A DNA stretch of 64,000 nt. It comes from Anthopleura xanthogrammica (taxonomy: Eukaryota > Cnidaria > Anthozoa > Actiniaria > Actiniidae). A model generated the notes under the pieces. The model saw nothing but the letters and a program-made list of their open reading frames with translations. It ran no database searches and had not been told where the DNA came from. The stretch spans positions 8,513,547 to 8,577,546 of the forward strand of contig OZ025210.1 in assembly GCA_964019055.1 (NCBI GenBank). The letters run 5' to 3'. The translations under genes and the position numbers were made by a program. Below are positions 47,276 to 61,339 of the stretch, piece after piece (position 1 is the stretch's first letter; every line of letters begins with the position of its first letter).

Positions 47276-49578
47276 ATGAGCAAAAAGTGGGGGTTTCAGC
47301 AAAGAGGTCACGCCGTAAGCGAAAAACCTGGTTTTGAGAGCCAAAATGGCCATTTTTCAGTTTTTTGGGCTAAAAAGTTTTTTCCCCCAGCAAAACAGTG
47401 TTTTGGACACCCAAAATGTGCTTTTCTCGGCCAAAACTTGCGTTTAGCAGTGAAAACGTCGTGTTTTGAGCAAAAGAAAATTCTCAGCAAATTTCAAATT
47501 TTCTCAGCAAAAAACAGCTTTTTTGACCAAAAAGCACCTTTACTCAGCCAAAACCGAATTTTTTTTCGCCAAAACGTCGTGTTTTTATCTCAAGAGGTAT
47601 TATCATGAGCAAAAAGTGGGGGTTTCAGCAAACAGGTCACGCCGTAAGCGAAAAACCTGGTTTTGAGAGCCAAAATGGCCATTTTTCAGTTTTTTGGGCT
47701 AAAAAGTTTTTTCCCCCAGCAAAACAGTGTTTTGGACACCCAAAATGTGCTTTTCTCGGCCAAAACTTGCGTTTAGCAGTGAAAACGTCGTGTTTTGAGC
47801 AAAAGAAAATTCTCAGCAAATTTCAAATTTTCTCAGCAAAAAACAGCTTTTTTGACCAAAAAGCACCTTTACTCAGCCAAAACCGAATTTTTTTTCGCCA
47901 AAACGTCGTGTTTTTATCTCAAGAGGTATTATCATGAGCAAAAAGTGGGGGTTTCAGCAAAGAGGTCACGCCGTAAGCGAAAAACCTGGTTTTGAGAGCC
48001 AAAATGGCCATTTTTCAGTTTTTTGGGCTAAAAAGTTTTTTCCCCCAGCAAAACAGTGTTTTGGACACCCAAAATGTGCTTTTCTCGGCCAAAACTTGCG
48101 TTTAGCAGTGAAAACGTCGTGTTTTGAGCAAAAGAAAATTCTCAGCAAATTTCAAATTTTCTCAGCAAAAAACAGCTTTTTTGACCAAAAAGCACCTTTA
48201 CTCAGCCAAAACCGAATTTTTTTTCGCCAAAACGTCGTGTTTTTATCTCAAGAGGTATTATCATGAGCAAAAAGTGGGGGTTTCAGCAAACAGGTCACGC
48301 CGTAAGCGAAAAACCTGGTTTTGAGAGCCAAAATGGCCATTTTTCAGTTTTTTGGGCTAAAAAGTTTTTTCCCCCAGCAAAACAGTGTTTTGGACACCCA
48401 AAATGTGCTTTTCTCGGCCAAAACTTGCGTTTAGCAGTGAAAACGTCGTGTTTTGAGCAAAAGAAAATTCTCAGCAAATTTCAAATTTTCTCAGCAAAAA
48501 ACAGCTTTTTTGACCAAAAAGCACCTTTACTCAGCCAAAACCGAATTTTTTTTCGCCAAAACGTCGTGTTTTTATCTCAAGAGGTATTATCATGAGCAAA
48601 AAGTGGGGGTTTCAGCAAACAGGTCACGCCGTAAGCGAAAAACCTGATTTTGAGAGCCAAAATGGCCATTTTTCAGTTTTTTGGGCTAAAAAGTTTTTTC
48701 CCCCAGCAAAACAGTGTTTTGGACACCCAAAATGTGCTTTTCTCGGCCAAAACTTGCGTTTAGCAGTGAAAACGTCGTGTTTTGAGCAAAAGAAAATTCT
48801 CAGCAAATTTCAAATTTTCTCAGCAAAAAACAGCTTTTTTGACCAAAAAGCACCTTTACTCAGCCAAAACCGAATTTTTTTTCGCCAAAACGTCGTGTTT
48901 TTATCTCAAGAGGTATTATCATGAGCAAAAAGTGGGGGTTTCAGCAAACAGGTCACGCCGTAAGCGAAAAACCTGGTTTTGAGAGCCAAAATGGCCATTT
49001 TTCAGTTTTTTGGGCTAAAAAGTTTTTTCCCCCAGCAAAACAGTGTTTTGGACACCCAAAATGTGCTTTTCTCGGCCAAAACTTGCGTTTAGCAGTGAAA
49101 ACGTCGTGTTTTGAGCAAAAGAAAATTCTCAGCAAATTTCAAATTTTCTCAGCAAAAAACAGCTTTTTTGACCAAAAAGCACCTTTACTCAGCCAAAACC
49201 GAATTTTTTTTCGCCAAAACGTCGTGTTTTTATCTCAAGAGGTATTATCATGAGCAAAAAGTGGGGGTTTCAGCAAACAGGTCACGCCGTAAGCGAAAAA
49301 CCTGATTTTGAGAGCCAAAATGGCCATTTTTCAGTTTTTTGGGCTAAAAAGTTTTTTCCCCCAGCAAAACAGTGTTTTGGACACCCAAAATGTGCTTTTC
49401 TCGGCCAAAACTTGCGTTTAGCAGTGAAAACGTCGTGTTTTGAGCAAAAGAAAATTCTCAGCAAATTTCAAATTTTCTCAGCAAAAAACAGCTTTTTTGA
49501 CCAAAAAGCACCTTTACTCAGCCAAAACCGAATTTTTTTTCGCCAAAACGTCGTGTTTTTATCTCAAGAGGTATTATC
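47276..49578. repeat. Dimeric higher-order repeats of family B (658 bp period)
   Basis: Units with gcaaagaggtcacg (near 47299 and 47957) alternate with units lacking it. Next, units with cctgattttgag (near 48645 and 49303) alternate with units lacking it. Both spacings are 658 bp, so two different two-unit blocks were each duplicated once, side by side. Confidence 0.78.
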
Positions 49579-50565
49579 ATGAGCAAAAAGTGGAGGTTTC
49601 AGCCAACAGGTCACGCCGTAAGCGAAAAACCTGGTTTTGAGAGCCAAAATGGCCATTTTGCAGTTTTTTGGGCTAAAAAGTTTTTTCCCCCAGCAAAACA
49701 GTGTTTTGGACACCCAAAATGTGCTTTTCTCGGCCAAAACTTGCGTTTAGCAGTGAAAACGTCGTGTTTTGAGCAAAAGAAAATTCTCAGCAAATTTCAA
49801 ATTTTCTCAGCAAAAAACAGCTTTTTTGACCAAAAAGCACCTTTACTCAGCCAAAACCGAATTTTTTTTCGCCAAAACGTCGTGTTTTTATCTCAAGAGG
49901 TATTATCATGAGCAAAAAGTGGGGGTTTCAGCCAACAGGTCACGCCGTAAGCGAAAAACCTGGTTTTGAGAGCCAAAATGGCCATTTTTCAGTTTTTTGG
50001 GCTAAAAAGTTTTTTCCCCCAGCAAAACAGTGTTTTGGACACCCAAAATGTGCTTTTCTCGGCCAAAACTTGCGTTTAGCAGTGAAAACGTCGTGTTTTG
50101 AGCAAAAGAAAATTCTCAGCAAATTTCAAATTTTCTCAGCAAAAAACAGCTTTTTTGACCAAAAAGCACCTTTACTCAGCCAAAACCGAATTTTTTTTCG
50201 CCAAAACGTCGTGTTTTTATCTCAAGAGGTATTATCATGAGCAAAAAGTGGGGGTTTCAGCAAACAGGTCACGCCGTAAGCGAAAAACCTGGTTTTGAGA
50301 GCCAAAATGGCCATTTTGCAGTTTTTTGGGCTAAAAAGTTTTTCCCCCCAGCAAAACAGTGTTTTGGACACCCAAAATGTGCTTTTCTCGGCCAAAACTT
50401 GCGTTTAGCAGTGAAAACGTCGTGTTTTGAGCAAAAGAAAATTCTCAGCAAATTTCAAATTTTCTCAGCAAAAAACAGCTTTTCTGACCAAAAAGCACCT
50501 TTACTCAGCCAAAACCGAATTTTTTTTCGCCAAAACGTCGTGTTTTTATCTCAAGAGGTATTATC

Positions 50566-53500
50566 ATGAGCAAAAAGTGGGGGTTTCAGCAAACAGGTCA
50601 CTCCGTAAGCGAAAAACCTGGTTTTGAGAGCCAAAATGGCCATTTTGCAGTTTTTTGGGCTAAAAAGTTTTTCCCCCCAGCAAAACAGTGTTTTGGACAC
50701 CCAAAATGTGCTTTTCTCGGCCAAAACTTGCGTTTAGCAGTGAAAACGTCGTGTTTTGAGCAAAAGAAAATTCTCAGCAAATTTCAAATTTTCTCAGCAA
50801 AAAACAGCTTTTCTGACCAAAAAGCACCTTTACTCAGCCAAAACCGAATTTTTTTTCGCCAAAACGTCGTGTTTTTATCTCAAGAGGTATTATCATGAGC
50901 AAAAAGTGGGGGTTTCAGCAAACAGGTCACGCCGTAAGCGAAAAACCTGGTTTTGAGAGCCAAAATGGCCATTTTGCAGTTTTTTGGGCTAAAAAGTTTT
51001 TTCCCCCAGCAAAACAGTGTTTTGGACACCCAAAATGTGCTTTTCTCGGCCAAAACTTGCGTTTAGCAGTGAAAACGTCGTGTTTTGAGCAAAAGAAAAT
51101 TCTCAGCAAATTTCAAATTTTCTCAGCAAAAAACAGCTTTTTTGACCAAAAAGCACCTTTACTCAGCCAAAACCGAATTTTTTTTCGCCAAAACGTCGTG
51201 TTTTTATCTCAAGAGGTATTATCATGAGCAAAAAGTGGGGGTTTCAGCAAACAGGTCACGCCGTAAGCGAAAAACCTGGTTTTGAGAGCCAAAATGGCCA
51301 TTTTGCAGTTTTTTGGGCTAAAAAGTTTTTTCCCCCAGCAAAACAGTGTTTTGGACACCCAAAATGTGCTTTTCTCGGCCAAAACTTGCGTTTAGCAGTG
51401 AAAACGTCGTGTTTTGAGCAAAAGAAAATTCTCAGCAAATTTCAAATTTTCTCAGCAAAAAACAGCTTTTTTGACCAAAAAGCACCTTTACTCAGCCAAA
51501 ACCGAATTTTTTTTCGCCAAAACGTCGTGTTGTTATCTCAAGAGGTATTATCATGAGCAAAAAGTGGAGGTTTCAGCAAACAGGTCACTCCGTAAGCGAA
51601 AAACCTGGTTTTGAGAGCCAAAATGGCCATTTTGCAGTTTTTTGGGCTAAAAAGTTTTTTCCCCCAGCAAAACAGTGTTTTGGACACCCAAAATGTGCTT
51701 TTCTCGGCCAAAACTTGCGTTTAGCAGTGAAAACGTCGTGTTTTGAGCAAAAGAAAATTCTCAGCAAATTTCAAATTTTCTCAGCAAAAAACAGCTTTTC
51801 TGACCAAAAAGCACCTTTACTCAGCCAAAACCGAATTTTTTTTCGCCAAAACGTCGTGTTTTTATCTCAAGAGGTATTATCATGAGCAAAAAGTGGGGGT
51901 TTCAGCAAACAGGTCACGCCGTAAGCGAAAAACCTGGTTTTGAGAGCCAAAATGGCCATTTTGCAGTTTTTTGGGCTAAAAAGTTTTTTCCCCCAGCAAA
52001 ACAGTGTTTTGGATACCCAAAATGTGCTTTTCTCGGCCAAAACTTGCGTTTAGCAGTGAAAACGTCGTGTTTTGAGCAAAAGAAAATTCTCAGCAAATTT
52101 CAAATTTTCTCAGCAAAAAACAGCTTTTTTGACCAAAAAGCACCTTTACTCAGCCAAAACCGAATTTTTTTTCGCCAAAACGTCGTGTTTTTATCTCAAG
52201 AGGTATTATCATGAGCAAAAAGTGGGGGTTTCAGCAAACAGGTCACGCCGTAAGCGAAAAACCTGGTTTTGAGAGCCAAAATGGCCATTTTGCAGTTTTT
52301 TGGGCTAAAAAGTTTTTTCCCCCAGCAAAACAGTGTTTTGGACACCCAAAATGTGCTTTTCTCGGCCAAAACTTGCGTTTAGCAGTGAAAACGTCGTGTT
52401 TTGAGCAAAAGAAAATTCTCAGCAAATTTCAAATTTTCTCAGCAAAAAACAGCTTTTTTGACCAAAAAGCACCTTTACTCAGCCAAAACCGAATTTTTTT
52501 TCGCCAAAACGTCGTGTTTTTATCTCAAGAGGTATTATCATCAGCAAAAAGTGGGGGTTTCAGCAAACAGGTCACGCCGTAAGCGAAAAACCTGGTTTTG
52601 AGAGCCAAAATGGCCATTTTGCAGTTTTTTGGGCTAAAAAGTTTTTTCCCCCAGCAAAACAGTGTTTTGGACACCCAAAATGTGCTTTTCTCGGCCAAAA
52701 CTTGCGTTTAGCAGTGAAAACGTCGTGTTTTGAGCAAAAGAAAATTCTCAGCAAATTTCAAATTTTCTCAGCAAAAAACAGCTTTTTTGACCAAAAAGCA
52801 CCTTTACTCAGCCAAAACCGAATTTTTTTTCGCCAAAACGTCGTGTTTTTATCTCAAGAGGTATTATCATGAGCAAAAAGTGGGGGTTTCAGCAAACAGG
52901 TCACTCCGTAAGCGAAAAACCTGGTTTTGAGAGCCAAAATGGCCATTTTGCAGTTTTTTGGGCTAAAAAGTTTTTTCCCCCAGCAAAACAGTGTTTTGGA
53001 CACCCAAAATGTGCTTTTCTCGGCCAAAACTTGCGTTTAGCAGTGAAAACGTCGTGTTTTGAGCAAAAGAAAATTCTCAGCAAATTTCAAATTTTCTCAG
53101 CAAAAAACAGCTTTTCTGACCAAAAAGCACCTTTACTCAGCCAAAACCGAATTTTTTTTCGCCAAAACGTCGTGTTTTTATCTCAAGAGGTATTATCATG
53201 AGCAAAAAGTGGGGGTTTCAGCAAACAGGTCACGCCGTAAGCGAAAAACCTGGTTTTGAGAGCCAAAATGGCCATTTTGCAGTTTTTTGGGCTAAAAAGT
53301 TTTTTCCCCCAGCAAAACAGTGTTTTGGACACCCAAAATGTGCTTTTCTCGGCCAAAACTTGCGTTTAGCAGTGAAAACGTCGTGTTTTGAGCAAAAGAA
53401 AATTCTCAGCAAATTTCAAATTTTCTCAGCAAAAAACAGCTTTTTTGACCAAAAAGCACCTTTACTCAGCCAAAACCGAATTTTTTTTCGCCAAAACGTC

Positions 53501-54842
53501 GTGTTTTTATCTCAAGAGGTATTATCATGAGCAAAAAGTGGGGGTTTCAGCAAACAGGTCACGCCGTAAGCGAAAAACCTGGTTTTGAGAGCCAAAATGG
53601 CCATTTTGCAGTTTTTTGGGCTAAAAAGTTTTTTCCCCCAGCAAAACAGTGTTTTGGACACCCAAAATGTGCTTTTCTCGGCCAAAACTTGCGTTTAGCA
53701 GTGAAAACGTCGTGTTTTGAGCAAAAGAAAATTCTCAGCAAATTTCAAATTTTCTCAGCAAAAAACAGCTTTTTTGACCAAAAAGCACCTTTACTCAGCC
53801 AAAACCGAATTTTTTTTCGCCAAAACGTCGTGTTGTTATCTCAAGAGGTATTATCATGAGCAAAAAGTGGAGGTTTCAGCAAACAGGTCACTCCGTAAGC
53901 GAAAAACCTGGTTTTGAGAGCCAAAATGGCCATTTTGCAGTTTTTTGGGCTAAAAAGTTTTTTCCCCCAGCAAAACAGTGTTTTGGACACCCAAAATGTG
54001 CTTTTCTCGGCCAAAACTTGCGTTTAGCAGTGAAAACGTCGTGTTTTGAGCAAAAGAAAATTCTCAGCAAATTTCAAATTTTCTCAGCAAAAAACAGCTT
54101 TTCTGACCAAAAAGCACCTTTACTCAGCCAAAACCGAATTTTTTTTCGCCAAAACGTCGTGTTTTTATCTCAAGAGGTATTATCATGAGCAAAAAGTGGG
54201 GGTTTCAGCAAACAGGTCACGCCGTAAGCGAAAAACCTGGTTTTGAGAGCCAAAATGGCCATTTTGCAGTTTTTTGGGCTAAAAAGTTTTTTCCCCCAGC
54301 AAAACAGTGTTTTGGATACCCAAAATGTGCTTTTCTCGGCCAAAACTTGCGTTTAGCAGTGAAAACGTCGTGTTTTGAGCAAAAGAAAATTCTCAGCAAA
54401 TTTCAAATTTTCTCAGCAAAAAACAGCTTTTTTGACCAAAAAGCACCTTTACTCAGCCAAAACCGAATTTTTTTTCGCCAAAACGTCGTGTTTTTATCTC
54501 AAGAGGTATTATCATGAGCAAAAAGTGGGGGTTTCAGCAAACAGGTCACGCCGTAAGCGAAAAACCTGGTTTTGAGAGCCAAAATGGCCATTTTGCAGTT
54601 TTTTGGGCTAAAAAGTTTTTTCCCCCAGCAAAACAGTGTTTTGGACACCCAAAATGTGCTTTTCTCGGCCAAAACTTGCGTTTAGCAGTGAAAACGTCGT
54701 GTTTTGAGCAAAAGAAAATTCTCAGCAAATTTCAAATTTTCTCAGCAAAAAACAGCTTTTTTGACCAAAAAGCACCTTTACTCAGCCAAAACCGAATTTT
54801 TTTTCGCCAAAACGTCGTGTTTTTATCTCAAGAGGTATTATC
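50566..54842. repeat. Seven-unit tandem duplication in family B (2303 bp offset)
   Basis: The order of marked units at 50566-52868 recurs from 52869. First comes a unit with cactccgtaagcg and cttttctgacc, then an unmarked unit. The third has cgtgttgttatc (near 51528 and 53831). The fourth combines gtggaggtttc, cactccg and cttttctgacc, and the fifth has ggatacccaaaatg (near 52011 and 54314). Each marker is offset by 2303 bp, exactly seven units. The copies differ in the T/C tract of the first unit (T5C6 versus T6C5) and at the last unit, which carries catcagc at 52540 in the first copy only. Confidence 0.88.
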
Positions 54843-57800
54843 ATGAGCAAAAAGTGGGGGTTTCAGCAAACAGGTCACGCCGTAAGCGAAAAACCTGGTT
54901 TTGAGAGCCAAAATGGCCATTTTTCAGTTTTTTGGGCTAAAAAGTTTTTTCCCCCAGCAAAACAGTGTTTTGGACACCCAAAATGTGCTTTTCTCGGCCA
55001 AAACTTGCGTTTAGCAGTGAAAACGTCGTGTTTTGAGCAAAAGAAAATTCTCAGCAAATTTCAAATTTTCTCAGCAAAAAACAGCTTTTTTGACCAAAAA
55101 GCACCTTTACTCAGCCAAAACCGAATTTTTTTTCGCCAAAACGTCGTGTTTTTATCTCAAGAGGTATTATCATGAGCAAAAAGTGGGGGTTTCAGCAAAC
55201 AGGTCACGCCGTAAGCGAAAAACCTGGTTTTGAGAGCCAAAATGGCCATTTTGCAGTTTTTTGGGCTAAAAAGTTTTTTCCCCCACCAAAACAGTGTTTT
55301 GGACACCCAAAATGTGCTTTTCTCGGCCAAAACTTGCGTTTAGCAGTGAAAACGTCGTGTTTTGAGCAAAAGAAAATTCTCAGCAAATTTCAAATTTTCT
55401 CAGCAAAAAACAGCTTTTTTGACCAAAAAGCACCTTTACTCAGCCAAAACCGAATTTTTTTTCGCCAAAACGTCGTGTTTTTATCTCAAGAGGTATTATC
55501 ATGAGCAAAAAGTGGGGGTTTCAGCAAACAGGTCACGCCGTAAGCGAAAAACCTGGTTTTGAGAGCCAAAATGGCCATTTTTCAGTTTTTTGGGCTAAAA
55601 AGTTTTTTCCCCCAGCAAAACAGTGTTTTGGACACCCAAAATGTGCTTTTCTCGGCCAAAACTTGCGTTTAGCAGTGAAAACGTCGTGTTTTGAGCAAAA
55701 GAAAATTCTCAGCAAATTTCAAATTTTCTCAGCAAAAAACAGCTTTTTTGACCAAAAAGCACCTTTACTCAGCCAAAACCGAATTTTTTTTCGCCAAAAC
55801 GTCGTGTTTTTATCTCAAGAGGTATTATCATGAGCAAAAAGTGGGGGTTTCAGCAAACAGGTCACGCCGTAAGCGAAAAACCTGGTTTTCAGAGCCAAAA
55901 TGGCCATTTTTCAGTTTTTTGGGCTAAAAAGTTTTTTCCCCCAGCAAAACAGTGTTTTGGACACCCAAAATGTGCTTTTCTCGGCCAAAACTTGCGTTTA
56001 GCAGTGAAAACGTCGTGTTTTGAGCAAAAGAAAATTCTCAGCAAATTTCAAATTTTCTCAGCAAAAAACAGCTTTTTTGACCAAAAAGCACCTTTACTCA
56101 GCCAAAACCGAATTTTTTTTCGCCAAAACGTCGTGTTTTTATCTCAAGAGGTATTATCATGAGCAAAAAGTGGGGGTTTCAGCAAACAGGTCACGCCGTA
56201 AGCGAAAAACCTGGTTTTGAGAGCCAAAATGGCCATTTTGCAGTTTTTTGGGCTAAAAAGTTTTTTCCCCCAGCAAAACAGTGTTTTGGACACCCAAAAT
56301 GTGCTTTTCTCGGCCAAAACTTGCGTTTAGCAGTGAAAACGTCGTGTTTTGAGCTAAAGAAAATTCTCAGCAAATTTCAAATTTTCTCAGCAAAAAACAG
56401 CTTTTTTGACCAAAAAGCACCTTTACTCAGCCAAAACCGAATTTTTTTTCGCCAAAACGTCGTGTTTTTATCTCAAGAGGTATTATCATGAGCAAAAAGT
56501 GGGGGTTTCAGCAAACAGGTCACGCCGTAAGCGAAAAACCTGGTTTTGAGAGCCAAAATGGCCATTTTGCAGTTTTTTGGGCTAAAAAGTTTTTTCCCCC
56601 AGCAAAACAGTGTTTTGGACACCCAAAATGTGCTTTTCTCGGCCAAAACTTGCGTTTAGCAGTGAAAACGTCGTGTTTTGAGCAAAAGAAAATTCTCAGC
56701 AAATTTCAAATTTTCTCAGCAAAAAACAGCTTTTTTGACCAAAAAGCACCTTTACTCAGCCAAAACCGAATTTTTTTTCGCCAAAACGTCGTGTTTTTAT
56801 CTCAAGAGGTATTATCATGAGCAAAAAGTGGGGGTTTCAGCAAACAGGTCACGCCGTAAGCGAAAAACCTGGTTTTGAGAGCCAAAATGGCCATTTTGCA
56901 GTTTTTTGGGCTAAAAAATTTTTTCCCCCAGCAAAACAGTGTTTTGGACACCCAAAATGTGCTTTTCTCGGCCAAAACTTGCGTTTAGCAGTGAAAACGT
57001 CGTGTTTTGAGCAAAAGAAAATTCTCAGCAAATTTCAAATTTTCTCAGCAAAAAACAGCTTTTTTGACCAAAAAGCACCTTTACTCAGCCAAAACCGAAT
57101 TTTTTTTCGCCAAAACGTCGTGTTTTTATCTCAAGAGGTATTATCATGAGCAAAAAGTGGGGGTTTCAGCAAACAGGTCACGCCGTAAGCGAAAAACCTG
57201 GTTTTGAGAGCCAAAATGGCCATTTTTCAGTTTTTTGGGCTAAAAAGTTTTTTCCCCCAGCAAAACAGTGTTTTGGACACCCAAAATGTGCTTTTCTCGG
57301 CCAAAACTTGCGTTTAGCAGTGAAAACGTCGTGTTTTGAGCAAAAGAAAATTCTCAGCAAATTTCAAATTTTCTCAGCAAAAAACAGCTTTTTTGACCAA
57401 AAAGCACCTTTACTCAGCCAAAACCGAATTTTTTTTCGCCAAAACGTCGTGTTTTTATCTCAAGAGGTATTATCATCAGCAAAAAGTGGGGGTTTCAGCA
57501 AACAGGTCACGCCGTAAGCGAAAAACCTGGTTTTGAGAGCCAAAATGGCCATTTTGCAGTTTTTTGGGCTAAAAAGTTTTTTCCCCCAGCAAAACAGTGT
57601 TTTGGACACCCAAAATGTGCTTTTCTCGGCCAAAACTTGCGTTTAGCAGTGAAAACGTCGTGTTTTGAGCAAAAGAAAATTCTCAGCAAATTTCAAATTT
57701 TCTCAGCAAAAAACAGCTTTTTTGACCAAAAAGCACCTTTACTCAGCCAAAACCGAATTTTTTTTCGCCAAAACGTCGTGTTTTTATCTCAAGAGGTATT

Positions 57801-58461
57801 ATCATGAGCAAAAAGTGAGGGTTTCAGCAAACCGGTCACGCCGTAAGCGAAAAACCTGGTTTTGGGAGCCAAAATGGCCATTTTGCAGTTTTTTGGGCTA
57901 AAAAGTTTTTTCCCCCAGCAAAACAGTGTTTTGGACACCCAAAATGTGCTTTTCTCGGCCAAAACTTGCGTTTAGCAGTGAAAACGTCGTGTTTTGAGCA
58001 AAAGAAAATTCTCAGCAAATTTCAAATTTTCTCAGCAAAAAACAGCTTTTTTGACCAAAAAGCACCTTTACTCAGCCAAAACCGAATTTTTTTTCGCCAA
58101 AACGTCGTGTTTTTATCTCAAGAGGTATTATCATGAGCAAAAAGTGGGGGTTTCAGCAAACAGGTCACGCCGTAAGCGAAAAACCTGATTTTGAGAGCCA
58201 AAATGGCCATTTTTCAGTTTTTTGGGCTAAAAAGTTTTTTCCCCCAGGAAAACAGTGTTTTGGACACCCAAAATGTGCTTTTCTCGGCCAAAACTTGCGT
58301 TTAGCAGTGAAAACGTCGTGTTTTGAGCAAAAGAAAATTCTCAGCAAATTTCAAATTTTCTCAGCAAAAAACAGCTTTTTTGACCAAAAAGCACCTTTAC
58401 TCAGCCAAAACCGAATTTTTTTTCGCCAAAACGTCGTGTTTTTATCTCAAGAGGTATTATC

Positions 58462-61093
58462 ATGAGCAAAAAGTGAGGGTTTCAGCAAATCGGTCACGCC
58501 GTAAGCGAAAAACCTGGTTTTGAGAGCCAAAATGGCCATTTTGCAGTTTTTTGGGCTAAAAAGTCTTTTCCCCCAGCAAAACAGTGTTTTGGACACCCAA
58601 AATGTGCTTTTCTCGGCCAAAACTTGCGTTTAGCAGTGAAAACGTCGTGTTTTGAGCAAAAGAAAATTCTCAGCAAATTTCAAATTTTCTCAGCAAAAAA
58701 CAGCTTTTTTGACCAAAAAGCACCTTTACTCAGCCAAAACCGAATTTTTTTTCGCCAAAACGTCGTGTTTTTATCTCAAGAGGTATTATCATGAGCAAAA
58801 AGTGGGGGTTTCAGCAAACAGGTCACGCCGTAAGCGAAAAACCTGGTTTTGAGAGCCAAAATGGCCATTTTGCAGTTTTTTGGGCTAAAAAGTCTTTTCC
58901 CCCAGCAAAACAGTGTTTTGGACACCCAAAATGTGCTTTTCTCGGCCGAAACTTGCGTTTAGCAGTGAAAACGTCGTGTTTTGAGCAAAAGAAAATTCTC
59001 AGCAAATTTCAAATTTTCTCAGCAAAAAACAGCTTTTTTGACCAAAAAGCACCTTTACTCAGCCAAAACCGAATTTTTTTTCGCCAAAACGTCGTGTTTT
59101 TATCTCAAGAGGTATTATCATGAGCAAAAAGTGGGGGTTTCAGCAAACAGGTCACGCCGTAAGCGAAAAACCTGGTTTTGAGAGCCAAAATGGCCATTTT
59201 GCAGTTTTTTGGGCTAAAAAGTTTTTTCCCCCAGCAAAACAGTGTTTTGGACACCCAAAATGTGCTTTTCTCGGCCAAAACTTGCGTTTAGCAGTGAAAA
59301 CGTCGTGTTTTGAGCAAAAGAAAATTCTCAGCAAATTTCAAATTTTCTCAGCAAAAAACAGCTTTTTTGACCAAAAAGCACCTTTACTCAGCCAAAACCG
59401 AATTTTTTTTCGCCAAAACGTCGTGTTTTTATCTCAAGAGGTATTATCATGAGCAAAAAGTGGGGGTTTCAGCAAACAGGTCACGCCGTAAGCGAAAAAC
59501 CTGGTTTTGAGAGCCAAAATGGCCATTTTGCAGTTTTTTGGGCTAAAAAGTTTTTTCCCCCAGCAAAACAGTGTTTTGGACACCCAAAATGTGCTTTTCT
59601 CGGCCAAAACTTGCGTTTAGCAGTGAAAACGTCGTGTTTTGAGCAAAAGAAAATTCTCAGCAAATTTCAAATTTTCTCAGCAAAAAACAGCTTTTTTGAC
59701 CAAAAAGCACCTTTACTCAGCCAAAACCGAATTTTTTTTCGCCAAAACGTCGTGTTTTTATCTCAAGAGGTATTATCATGAGCAAAAAGTGAGGGTTTCA
59801 GCAAATCGGTCACGCCGTAAGCGAAAAACCTGGTTTTGAGAGCCAAAATGGCCATTTTGCAGTTTTTTGGGCTAAAAAGTCTTTTCCCCCAGCAAAACAG
59901 TGTTTTGGACACCCAAAATGTGCTTTTCTCGGCCAAAACTTGCGTTTAGCAGTGAAAACGTCGTGTTTTGAGCAAAAGAAAATTCTCAGCAAATTTCAAA
60001 TTTTCTCAGCAAAAAACAGCTTTTTTGACCAAAAAGCACCTTTACTCAGCCAAAACCGAATTTTTTTTCGCCAAAACGTCGTGTTTTTATCTCAAGAGGT
60101 ATTATCATGAGCAAAAAGTGGGGGTTTCAGCAAACAGGTCACGCCGTAAGCGAAAAACCTGGTTTTGAGAGCCAAAATGGCCATTTTGCAGTTTTTTGGG
60201 CTAAAAAGTCTTTTCCCCCAGCAAAACAGTGTTTTGGACACCCAAAATGTGCTTTTCTCGGCCGAAACTTGCGTTTAGCAGTGAAAACGTCGTGTTTTGA
60301 GCAAAAGAAAATTCTCAGCAAATTTCAAATTTTCTCAGCAAAAAACAGCTTTTTTGACCAAAAAGCACCTTTACTCAGCCAAAACCGAATTTTTTTTCGC
60401 CAAAACGTCGTGTTTTTATCTCAAGAGGTATTATCATGAGCAAAAAGTGGGGGTTTCAGCAAACAGGTCACGCCGTAAGCGAAAAACCTGGTTTTGAGAG
60501 CCAAAATGGCCATTTTGCAGTTTTTTGGGCTAAAAAGTTTTTTCCCCCAGCAAAACAGTGTTTTGGACACCCAAAATGTGCTTTTCTCGGCCAAAACTTG
60601 CGTTTAGCAGTGAAAACGTCGTGTTTTGAGCAAAAGAAAATTCTCAGCAAATTTCAAATTTTCTCAGCAAAAAACAGCTTTTTTGACCAAAAAGCACCTT
60701 TACTCAGCCAAAACCGAATTTTTTTTCGCCAAAACGTCGTGTTTTTATCTCAAGAGGTATTATCATGAGCAAAAAGTGGGGGTTTCAGCAAACAGGTCAC
60801 GCCGTAAGCGAAAAACCTGGTTTTGAGAGCCAAAATGGCCATTTTTCAGTTTTTTGGGCTAAAAAGTTTTTTCCCCCAGCAAAACAGTGTTTTGGACACC
60901 CAAAATGTGCTTTTCTCGGCCAAAACTTGCGTTTAGCAGTGAAAACGTCGTGTTTTGAGCAAAAGAAAATTCTCAGCAAATTTCAAATTTTCTCAGCAAA
61001 AAACAGCTTTTTTGACCAAAAAGCACCTTTACTCAGCCAAAACCGAATTTTTTTTCGCCAAAACGTCGTGTTTTTATCTCAAGAGGTATTATC
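58462..61093. repeat. Four-unit tandem duplication in family B (1316 bp offset)
   Basis: A unit with gtgagggtttcagcaaatcgg plus agtcttttccccc is followed by one with agtcttttccccc plus ggccgaaacttgcg, then two ordinary units. This set occurs at 58462-59777 and again at 59778-61093, an offset of 1316 bp. The last units differ at the T/G site. A third copy of the second marked unit lies at 61752. Confidence 0.85.
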
Positions 61094-61339
61094 ATGAGCA
61101 AAAAGTGGGGGTTTCAGCAAACAGGTCACGCCGTAAGCGAAAAACCTGGTTTTGAGAGCCAAAATGGCCATTTTGCAGTTTTTTGGGCTAAAAAGTTTTT
61201 TCCCCCAGCAAAACAGTGTTTTGGACACCCAAAATGTGCTTTTCTCGGCCAAAACTTGCGTTTAGCAGTGAAAACGTCGTGTTTTGAGCAAAAGAAAATT
61301 CTCAGCAAATTTCAAATTTTCTCAGCAAAAAACAGCTTT

